Source: Thermoplasmata archaeon (GTDB taxonomy: Archaea > Thermoplasmatota > Thermoplasmata > Thermoplasmatales > Thermoplasmataceae). From it: a stretch of DNA of 14,584 bases. The notes under the pieces are model-generated. The model was not told where the DNA came from. It worked only from the letters and a program-made list of their open reading frames with translations, and searched no databases. How positions within the stretch are numbered: position 1 is the first letter of the stretch; each line of letters starts with the position of its first letter. The stretch lies in NCBI GenBank assembly GCA_021816385.1, contig JAKAYJ010000009.1, positions 1 to 14,584 of the forward strand. The letters are read 5' to 3'. Shown here in pieces: positions 1-5,729 of this stretch. The position numbers and the translations under genes were made by a program.

Positions 1-31
1 GGGTATATCTGATTCCACCAATTTACTCTAT

Positions 32-51
32 TTTCAAGATTAACCTTGAAA
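32..51. repeat. Short inverted repeat downstream of the four-helix protein gene
   Basis: TTTCAAG at 32-38 and CTTGAAA at 45-51 form a 7-bp stem with a 6-nt loop, 27 bp beyond the stop codon of the minus-strand gene. No T-tract follows in the transcribed direction, so a terminator role is doubtful. Confidence 0.25.
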
Positions 52-77
52 TTGACCTCAAATAACACATTTAACAT

Positions 78-563
78 TTATATATTCAACTTCTTGTAAT
101 TTTTTGCCACAAACAGTATAAGGAAATAAAGTATGATTGAAAGTAAAACTGCTGCCAGCATTATGAGTGAAAATGCGCTGTTGTTAAAATATACGTCAAC
201 AATAAAAAGTCCTACAACAGCCGCACCTAACTGGGCTAATAGGGCCATGAATGTTAGTATGGAGAAAATAAGCCCGTATTTGATTGATATCATGGAAAGA
301 TACAGACTCCATATTATCAGGACCAGACCTATGACTCCGTGAAGAAATAGAGGTATGCTGCTTCCCGAGAATATAAAATGAAATGTGTTGAGCAGCCCTC
401 TGGTTCTACCTGATGTGCTAAGCGGAGAGCTAATAGTAAAAGCCGAAATTATACCTGTTACAAACTCGAGTGCGAGAATGAATAGGGCGATTTTTGTCAT
501 TTTTCTAAGATAGAGAAAATTTGCCTCTTCCATTATCTCCATGGGATAACCATTGAACTTCAT
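78..563 (-). CDS. Four-helix integral membrane protein, function unknown
   Basis: I do not recognise the family. The 161-residue protein is strongly hydrophobic, with four likely transmembrane segments at about residues 24-44, 69-91, 95-121 and 130-153 and a lysine-rich C-terminus (KNYKK). The N-terminus up to about residue 22 is charged (MEEANFLYLRKMTK) and probably cytoplasmic. Two histidines, H62 and H75, lie beside and inside the second helix in the context HFIF...LFLHGVIG. Histidines in helices of small four-helix proteins can bind haem, but nothing else here supports that. The start at 563 is favoured because a TATA-like box lies 18-27 nt upstream, as in leaderless archaeal mRNAs. An internal ATG at residue 8 is an alternative. 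The gene is divergent from the cassette at 737. It is probably real, judging by its length, hydrophobic pattern and promoter, but no function can be assigned. Confidence 0.72.
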   Translation of the reverse strand: MKFNGYPMEIMEEANFLYLRKMTKIALFILALEFVTGIISAFTISSPLSTSGRTRGLLNTFHFIFSGSSIPLFLHGVIGLVLIIWSLYLSMISIKYGLIFSILTFMALLAQLGAAVVGLFIVDVYFNNSAFSLIMLAAVLLSIILYFLILFVAKNYKKLNI

Positions 564-580
564 TACATAATCATATGCAA

Positions 581-590
581 TATAATTTTA
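581..590 (-). promoter_or_regulatory. TATA-like box for the four-helix protein
   Basis: Read on the minus strand the box is TAAAATTATA. It ends 18 nt before the ATG at 563, so transcription would start at or very near the start codon, which is the leaderless arrangement common in Thermoplasmatales. The surroundings are AT-rich, so this is a position-based inference. Confidence 0.35.
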
Positions 591-690
591 GATTGATGTG
601 CTCCCCTTATCATTTGGACACATCTTTATTATAGAAATTAAATTATTAAACTTAAACAGAAGCTTTTCTAAAACAAAAAAGTGGCAATGG

Positions 691-716
691 TATATAAATA
701 TCAACAATATATATAT
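691..716 (+). promoter_or_regulatory. Two TATA-like boxes upstream of the 393-residue cassette protein
   Basis: TATATAAAT at 691-699 and a run of alternating TA at 708-716 both lie upstream of the ATG at 737. The first would give a leader of about 15 nt. The second sits about 25 nt before the ATG and would give a leaderless transcript. No Shine-Dalgarno sequence is seen before 737, which slightly favours the leaderless reading. The rest of the divergent gap 564-736 is AT-rich and shows nothing else I can support. Confidence 0.4.
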
Positions 717-736
717 AATAAAGTTGTTTCATTAAC

Positions 737-1918
737 ATGGATCAAAAAATAAAAGTTATTGTATCTGTTTTGATTACATTTGCAATGATATTCGGTGGGC
801 TAATGACATTAATGCAATCTCCTGAAGATCAAAACCATTCAATATGGAAAGAAAGGGAAAAATCAGTTGGGAACCAGATGGTCATGTCTTATGTGGAATC
901 CGTAAAGGATAACAATCTAAGTGACAAAATGTCCTTCGGGTTCTATCAGTGGCTTAACAAAAGAGGATTGACCATAAAAAGGGTCTTAGACTGCCCATCT
1001 AACATATTATTGAAAGACTTTTTGACTTTTATTGGAGAAAGCCCTTATTACAAATCTTTATTTAAAAAAATAACACTGAAAGAGGAAAGGGCTTTTCAAA
1101 AGGAAAATCAGAGAGAAATGAAAATATTTTTATCGAGGTTAGAAAACAATACAATGGGAAAATTTAAGCTTCAAAGGACCATGACAATAGGAAGAATGAA
1201 TTCGGTTAAGGTATATAACCTAAGAGCTAGTAACGAAACAGCTTACGCTTTTAAGATAAGTTCCGATGCTCTTCCGAAAGCAATTTGTACAGATTACGGG
1301 GAATGGTTAATGGTAAGTGTTAACTATTTTAAGTACTCCCTTATATTTACAACGATTACTTACGGAGAACATGACACATCAAATGTGGTTTATCTAGGAA
1401 AAAGTGCACAGAACTATTTTAACGATGTTACTTCCGATACTTCTAATTATGGACTTTTGTCTACAGTAATTTTAGGTGTATTGGGAGTAGGAATGGGGGC
1501 AGCTCTTGCAACAGTTGGAGTTTCTATTTTAGTTTCAGCCATTGTGGCTTCAGTAATATTAGCAGTTGGTGTTGCTGAGTATATTGAATCAGCACACGTT
1601 AGTTCTAAGCTTTTGGAGCTTTATGAATCAACGTACGCAAATGAAAATACAGGAAAAAAATATATATGGTTGTATGATTCAATAAATTATTATTATCCAC
1701 TACAATCATTTGGTGTTGGTTCACTAGACTCATCCATAGGTGAATACGGTTATCTTAGCAATGGAAACACGGTGACTATATTCCCAAATGTACCTATGAT
1801 AGCGGACGGTGGTGTTGAAGGAATTGTCTATATCTCAGATATAAGTGGAGCTATACACAGCATAGCCAATACGGTCGGATGGAATAACTGGGCATATCAG
1901 GGGTGTTATAAGAATTGA
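737..1918 (+). CDS. Membrane-anchored cassette protein, copy A (large subunit), unknown family
   Basis: The 393-residue protein matches no family I know. It begins with a signal anchor (about residues 6-26) and continues with a polar, probably extracytoplasmic region (27-235). A Gly/Ala/Val-rich hydrophobic stretch follows (about 240-284, containing GVLGVGMGAALATVG), long enough for a membrane hairpin. A Tyr/Gly/Ser-rich C-terminal domain (285-393) ends in QGCYKN. Cysteines are at 86, 184 and 390; those at 184 (ICTDYG) and 390 (GCY) are also in the paralogue at 13558-14584, so a disulfide is possible. Against that paralogue the last 105 residues are about 84% identical by hand alignment, whereas the hydrophobic hairpin is much less alike. 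The gene overlaps the next one by four bases (TTGA), so the two are probably made together. A secreted effector, pore-former or surface protein is conceivable, but no function is shown. Confidence 0.85.
   Translation: MDQKIKVIVSVLITFAMIFGGLMTLMQSPEDQNHSIWKEREKSVGNQMVMSYVESVKDNNLSDKMSFGFYQWLNKRGLTIKRVLDCPSNILLKDFLTFIGESPYYKSLFKKITLKEERAFQKENQREMKIFLSRLENNTMGKFKLQRTMTIGRMNSVKVYNLRASNETAYAFKISSDALPKAICTDYGEWLMVSVNYFKYSLIFTTITYGEHDTSNVVYLGKSAQNYFNDVTSDTSNYGLLSTVILGVLGVGMGAALATVGVSILVSAIVASVILAVGVAEYIESAHVSSKLLELYESTYANENTGKKYIWLYDSINYYYPLQSFGVGSLDSSIGEYGYLSNGNTVTIFPNVPMIADGGVEGIVYISDISGAIHSIANTVGWNNWAYQGCYKN
1899..1917 (+). promoter_or_regulatory. Shine-Dalgarno-like site and TTG start of the small cassette gene, copy A
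   Basis: AGGGGTG at 1899-1905 lies 9 nt before the TTG start at 1915. These bases are also the codons for the conserved Q-G-C residues at the end of the large protein. The same arrangement with the same spacing is found in copy B, which supports the TTG start over the internal ATG of the small gene. Confidence 0.55.
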
Positions 1919-2298
1919 TAACGGCTTTATATGAATCTAAAATCATAGTGTTTTTTGCAGTTATGGCTGATATTTTGATAGGGGTTTTCGCCGTTTTATA
2001 TTATTCCACTAGATACGGACCTCCGAAAGCAGGAAACAAAAAATGGGAATCACAGAGGGCTTACAGGAATTATTATACATTCTTAGCTTACATTTTTGAG
2101 GGAATAATTGTAATTACATTATTTATTCTTACAAACTTTTTATATGACAAGAATTTAAACGCAAGTGAAGTCATAATCGTAGAGTTTGTTTCCCTTTTTG
2201 CTTTAATGCTAATTGGGTTGTCAATTGGGGAATATTTTAGAGCTAAAAAATTTAATCTTACACTTAGATATGCATTTATAAACGGACCTAAAAAATAG
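1915..2298 (+). CDS. Small polytopic membrane partner, copy A, unknown family
   Basis: The protein has 127 residues and begins with TTG inside the TTGA overlap with the preceding gene. It has a hydrophobic first helix (about 9-31) and a conserved basic loop RYGPPKAGNKKWESQRAYR (about 33-51). Two or three more helices follow (about 54-76 and 86-105), then GEYFRAKKF and the terminal GP motif. It aligns without gaps to the 127-residue product at 13178-13561, with about 48 identities (38%) concentrated in RYG-P--G-KKWESQ-AYR, EG-I-I, TNFL and GEY-R--KF. I recognise no family. The fixed linkage to the large protein suggests a partner such as an export, anchoring or self-protection (immunity-like) factor, which is inference. 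A start at the ATG inside helix 1 would break the helix and the gapless alignment. Confidence 0.8.
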   Translation: MITALYESKIIVFFAVMADILIGVFAVLYYSTRYGPPKAGNKKWESQRAYRNYYTFLAYIFEGIIVITLFILTNFLYDKNLNASEVIIVEFVSLFALMLIGLSIGEYFRAKKFNLTLRYAFINGPKK

Positions 2299-2411
2299 CT
2301 TTAAACTTTATTTGGATATTTACTGATATTCTTTTCAATAATTCTAGGGAGTTCTTTATGGAAGATGTTAATGAATGGCTCTTTAATTTTACAATAATTA
2401 TTGTTCATTAG
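2299..2411. other. Intergenic gap with a 14-bp palindrome
   Basis: This short AT-rich stretch lies between the cassette and the IS630 relic. ACAATAATTATTGT at 2391-2404 is a perfect palindrome. It could belong to the old transposon end or be chance in AT-rich DNA. No matching terminal inverted repeat was found at the other side of the relic. Confidence 0.3.
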
Positions 2412-3183
2412 CTACATAATTATACCCCCATTCAGGAACTTAATGTCCCAGCTTTTTGCGAATGTTTTACTGTCTGAAAGCTTCATGAATCCTTTTTTTA
2501 TTGTATCCTTCAGATCCCCTTCGGAATTAATCAATGCCGTTGACACAATTCTCTTGACACTCTTCCATATGAATTCAATGGGATTCAGATCAGGTGAATA
2601 TTGTGGAAGGAATATGATTTTTATATCCAGCATATTGGCAACATCTATAACCAGTCCTGAATGATATGATCAGAAATTGTACAGTATGATCATAATCGTT
2701 TTTCCAGGATTCTGTTCCCTTATTTTCCTCAAGAAAGAAACAACATTCTCCTTCCTGGAATGATTCTGGAAGTCAACAACACTGTTTCCGTTGAGAGAAT
2801 AGAATCCAAAGGTGTTTGCCCTCTACTTTGACGTATCCTTTGTAATTTCCGGTTTATGGAACGACCACAATCTTACGGTGTTTGCAGTTGTCTGTGGCGC
2901 AGATTCATCAAATAATCCTAGTGTGATCTCTTCAATGGATATGGTACCTAATTTTTTTTAGAGTATCCTCAGCATTTCCTGGTCTCCTCTTATCATACGG
3001 GTATGGCTTTGCATGCCTCATCCCCATCTTTTTTATTATGACCCATACCTGTTTCATTGTATATTCAATTCCAAACTGTTCCATTATAATGATCCTGACC
3101 TGTGCTGTTGTGTATTGTCCGTTTTTAAGTTTCTCCTTCAGTAATTCCTTCTGTTCTTCAGACATCTTTGATAGGCATTTACA
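2412..3183 (-). pseudogene. IS630-family transposase pseudogene
   Basis: The reading runs from 3183 down to 2412. The N-terminal helix-turn-helix part (KMSEEQKELLKEKLKNGQY, then KPYPYDKRRPGNAEDTLKK) and the DDE core (LFDESAPQTT ... IIFLPQYSPDLNPIEFIWK) are typical of IS630/Tc1-type transposases. It is broken in at least four ways. An A8 run at 2952-2959 shifts the frame. A TAG interrupts the core at 2823-2825. The second catalytic aspartate in the usual LDNF motif is replaced by Tyr at 2679-2681. A TGA follows three codons later at 2670-2672. The first catalytic Asp (FDES) and the Glu (NPIEF) remain. The remaining length, about 250 codons, is shorter than the roughly 310-340 residues usual for the family. 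Programmed frameshifting in A-runs occurs in some IS families, but the other lesions show this copy cannot make an active enzyme. Confidence 0.88.
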
Positions 3184-3502
3184 CTTGACAAGCTTGTATG
3201 AATCTTCCCTGTCATTCTTCTTTGAGGACTTGAATATGATGGATAACTTGAAAGGATCTGCAAGATGAACATGGAAGCCCATGTCCCTCAGCTTTCCTGC
3301 AATATATTTTCCTGTCGTTGATACTTCCAGTGCAATCTCAGGATTGAGATCAATATACCTTGATCTGAACTGTTCTAATTCATTTATATTATTCCCAATC
3401 TCAGACTGTTCCATGATGTTTTCATCATCATCCAATACCATGTAGATTTCGATCAACTCCTGGTGGTTGTTGTTTGTTGAAAAAGAGGAGATTTTTCGAC
3501 AT
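3184..3502 (-). pseudogene. IS110-family transposase N-terminal fragment
   Basis: From 3456 down to about 3184 the reading (IYMVLDDDEN ... ALEVSTTGKY ... MGFHVHLADPFKL ... KKNDREDSYKL) matches the N-terminal DEDD (RuvC-like) domain of IS110-family transposases, including the Glu of ALE-STTG and the aspartates of NDREDS. The open frame can start at a TTG at 3456, preceded directly by AGGAG. A second frame beginning with ATG at 3502 (MSKNLLFFNKQQPPGVDRN) carries a GVD resembling the first catalytic Asp motif. It runs out of frame at about 3440, suggesting a frameshift or small deletion near the original N-terminus. The rest of the domain, including the C-terminal Ser-containing part, is absent. 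At about 3186 the frame passes directly into IS630 coding sequence without a stop. Confidence 0.75.
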
Positions 3503-3821
3503 GCTTCTATTTACCATTGCTGCATTATATTAAGAATCGAATGGCAGCCAATCTAGATAGCAACCTCCTGAGTCAAGAAATCCTTCTATTACCTCTCCAA
3601 CTCTCAGGCTGACACCGTCATGTTAACATGGTCAAAAGAACTTCTTTTCATGACATCTAAGAGGTCCAGATTATGGAAATTTAGGAAAATTACTGAATTT
3701 CCCTAAAAGTTGTAATTTCTCAGAGTCAATTACCACCAAGTTTTTGATTTCCAATTTTCCAGTAGCCTGAACGTTGACTATTTTGAAAATTTCTTTAAAT
3801 TTAGTAAAGTTTACTTCATAA
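3503..3821. other. Non-coding stretch between the transposon relic and the adenosyltransferase gene
   Basis: I see no convincing gene. Minus-strand frames here are short, lack good starts or run into the adenosyltransferase gene in antisense. The part next to the relic may be the old IS110 flank. The part from about 3660 is increasingly AT-rich and leads into the promoter of the gene at 3852. The 13-mer aaaaagaggagat occurs at 3480-3492 and again at 3860-3872 in the adenosyltransferase start. Confidence 0.5.
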
Positions 3822-3833
3822 TATTTAATTATA
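3822..3833 (+). promoter_or_regulatory. TATA-like box of the adenosyltransferase gene
   Basis: TATTTAATTATA ends 18 nt before the ATG at 3852. This is the spacing expected for a leaderless archaeal transcript, and no Shine-Dalgarno sequence is present between it and the ATG. Confidence 0.45.
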
Positions 3834-3851
3834 CTTTGTTGATGAACTGCT

Positions 3852-4385
3852 ATGTATACAAAAAGAGGAGATAGGGGAGAAACCGATACAGGCACAGGAA
3901 TGCGGGTTACAAAGGGATCCGCCATTATTGATACAGAGGGAGACATAGATGAGGTGAACTCATTCATAGGTTTTGCCCTCGTTAACACGAGATGGGACGA
4001 TATAAGAGAAGACCTCCAGCAGATTCAGGTGGATTTATTTACCCTTGGAGAACATATAACAACTCAGGGCACGAGAAGAACAATAACCCCAGAAAGAGTG
4101 AAGTGGCTCGAGGACAGGGTAACATATTACAGGAAGGAGTACGGTAAGATAAGGTTGTTCGTGATCCCGGGAGGAAGCAAGGAGGCTACAAGCCTGCACA
4201 TGGCAAGAACTGTCTGCAGAAGACTGGAGAGGGATCTGGTAAAATCGAAGTCAGAAGTGGAAATCCCTGCAGTCCTTGAAGAATATGCAAACAGGCTGTC
4301 TTCAGTTCTATTCTTCCACGCACTTGTTTCCAATAAGAGACTTGGAATTGAGGAAAGAATATTCTATCTCAGGGAACTTCCATAG
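3852..4385 (+). CDS. pduO: ATP:cob(I)alamin adenosyltransferase, PduO/MMAB type
   Basis: The enzyme transfers the adenosyl group of ATP to cob(I)alamin to make adenosylcobalamin, the cofactor of enzymes such as methylmalonyl-CoA mutase. The 177-residue protein has the family's expected length and motifs in order. These are the N-terminal ATP-binding YTKRGDRGETDTGTG (residues 2-16), GDIDEVNSFIG (30-40), the helix FVIPGGSKEATSLHMART (103-120), VCRRLER (121-127) and YANRLSSVLFF (145-155). Arg119, Arg124, Glu126, Asn147 and Arg148 correspond to conserved ATP- or cobalamin-site residues of the family. It closely resembles the structurally known Thermoplasma acidophilum enzyme, as far as I recall that sequence. 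It stands alone behind its own promoter, and its 3' end faces the mak gene with a gap of only 15 bp. No cobalamin biosynthesis or B12-dependent enzyme gene is in the window, so its client enzyme is unknown. Confidence 0.95.
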   Translation: MYTKRGDRGETDTGTGMRVTKGSAIIDTEGDIDEVNSFIGFALVNTRWDDIREDLQQIQVDLFTLGEHITTQGTRRTITPERVKWLEDRVTYYRKEYGKIRLFVIPGGSKEATSLHMARTVCRRLERDLVKSKSEVEIPAVLEEYANRLSSVLFFHALVSNKRLGIEERIFYLRELP

Positions 4386-4400
4386 GCTTCCTGATATTTT

Positions 4401-5729
4401 TCACTCCGTTTCATCATTTATGAATGAACGAATGAACCCAAGTGGTATATGGATCCAGTCAGGCCTGTTCCTGGACTCATAAATTGTCTCATACATTGCC
4501 TTTTCAAGAATGAAGGCTTTTAACACAACAGGGAATAAGTCCTTCTTTTCCCTGAATCCAGGATCCAGATCTATCATTTCATTCATGTATGCAGATATCA
4601 CAGTGTTTTCAAGCAATTTAGATGTTTTTCCCGGTTTATTCATCCTTCCCCTGCAAAGGTAGTCGAAGGAACGTATCAGTCCTGCAAGGTCCTTCATGGT
4701 ACTCTGCTTTGAAGACTTTTCTCTGGTGGACCTCATTGGTTCTCCTTCGAAGTCTATAACCTGCGGACCAGATCCTGTCTTCAATATCTGGCCAAGGTGA
4801 AAATCTCCATGGATCCTCTGCTTCAGGAAGTTATCTGTAATTAATTTTTCAAATGCCTCACCGGCCTTCCTCACAGCTGGCATTCCATTATAAACTTCAT
4901 GGAATAGTTCCGACTGCCCTTCCCTTATTTTACAAAGTTCGTATACCATTTCTTCGTATGATTTGTAAGAGTCTTGCAATGACTGGATGTCTTTCAAATT
5001 GAATAATTCTGTTTCAAATCCTTCATTCCTGATGATAGACAGGGAATAATGCATCTTCGCCGTCACTGAAGCTATATTCCTTGCTGATTCCATAACAATA
5101 TTTACAAAATTGTCATCCTCTGGTATGCGGTTGAGATAGTTCCAGTAGTCACCCTCATTTTCCATAAACCGTGAAAATGTCATGATGCACTCTTTCTCCC
5201 TGAAGGTCACCATACCTAGAGGTTCCGGTGTGTTCCTGAAATTTGTATGCTTCCAGAGATTCAGTGGTATGATGTAATCAGGATTTTCCACGTCTGAGGA
5301 TGTCCTGAAGAATTTTCCTATCACATTTCCATTGATTATAAAGGACGAATTGCTCTGGTTTCCGTTAAATGCATGATATGAACCAAGGTTTTGCAGAATT
5401 TCATTCCTGTTCCCGTTGAACCTGATTTCTGTATCTTTTCCACTTTCCAGCAGTTTCCTTATCATGAGGACAACTTTTCCTGATCTTATTGAATCTTCAG
5501 TTTCATCTTCACTGCCATCTCTAACATTGAGCAGGAGATTGATAAGCATTCCTGTTCCCTCTGATCTCAATTTTACTGTGAAAGGTTCATTTCCTGATAC
5601 TTCTTCAGGGTACGTTTCTATTACCCTCATATCCGCTGGATCGTGTCCCTTGAGAGGATACCATCTCTCACTTACCATTTCCCTGAATATTCTTTCCCTG
5701 TTTATCCTAACAATTTCCTCTGTTCTCAT
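4401..5729 (-). CDS. mak: Maltokinase (maltose 1-kinase), Mak/Pep2 family
   Basis: The enzyme phosphorylates maltose with ATP to alpha-maltose-1-phosphate, the donor used by GlgE. Starting at the ATG at 5729 the protein has 442 residues, the usual Mak length. The frame is open back to 5912, but that extension is antisense-like overlap with the end of treS. The 5729 ATG forms an ATGA overlap with the treS stop. The N-lobe has VIGKFFR (136-142), with a Lys in the usual nucleotide-binding position. The C-lobe has the eukaryotic-kinase-like catalytic loop RIHGDFHLGQIL (305-316), the metal-binding VIDFEGEP (324-331), and KQSTMKDLAGLIRSFDYL (341-358), a strong Mak signature. It is the last gene of the operon. 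TreS and Mak form a complex in mycobacteria and are fused in some bacteria; here they are separate but overlapping genes, which fits joint production. Confidence 0.95.
   Translation of the reverse strand: MRTEEIVRINRERIFREMVSERWYPLKGHDPADMRVIETYPEEVSGNEPFTVKLRSEGTGMLINLLLNVRDGSEDETEDSIRSGKVVLMIRKLLESGKDTEIRFNGNRNEILQNLGSYHAFNGNQSNSSFIINGNVIGKFFRTSSDVENPDYIIPLNLWKHTNFRNTPEPLGMVTFREKECIMTFSRFMENEGDYWNYLNRIPEDDNFVNIVMESARNIASVTAKMHYSLSIIRNEGFETELFNLKDIQSLQDSYKSYEEMVYELCKIREGQSELFHEVYNGMPAVRKAGEAFEKLITDNFLKQRIHGDFHLGQILKTGSGPQVIDFEGEPMRSTREKSSKQSTMKDLAGLIRSFDYLCRGRMNKPGKTSKLLENTVISAYMNEMIDLDPGFREKKDLFPVVLKAFILEKAMYETIYESRNRPDWIHIPLGFIRSFINDETE

Larger units (their letters stand above)
2412..3502 (-). 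mobile_element. Composite dead transposon: IS110 fragment fused to IS630 relic
   Basis: Both fragments lie on the same strand. They form one open frame of 174 codons (3456-2932) that starts as IS110 and ends as IS630. Only a few codons separate the last IS110 motif (DSYKL) from the first IS630 motif (KMSEEQ). That leaves no room for an IS630 terminal inverted repeat, so the junction looks like a deletion or recombination product rather than a clean insertion. I found no terminal inverted repeats or target-site duplication, so the outer limits are approximate. Confidence 0.65.

Noticed and set aside
133..342. 69-codon plus-strand frame
   Set aside because: It is fully antisense to the four-helix membrane protein, which has the better codon pattern and promoter.
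3480..3872. 13-nt direct repeat aaaaagaggagat at 3480-3492 and 3860-3872 as a possible transposon duplication
   Set aside because: It is purine-rich and short. The second copy is part of the conserved adenosyltransferase N-terminus (TKRGD), and no element end coincides with either copy.
3671..3988. 105-codon minus-strand frame overlapping the adenosyltransferase start
   Set aside because: About half is antisense to the well-supported adenosyltransferase gene. The rest crosses its promoter, and the product has no recognisable motif.
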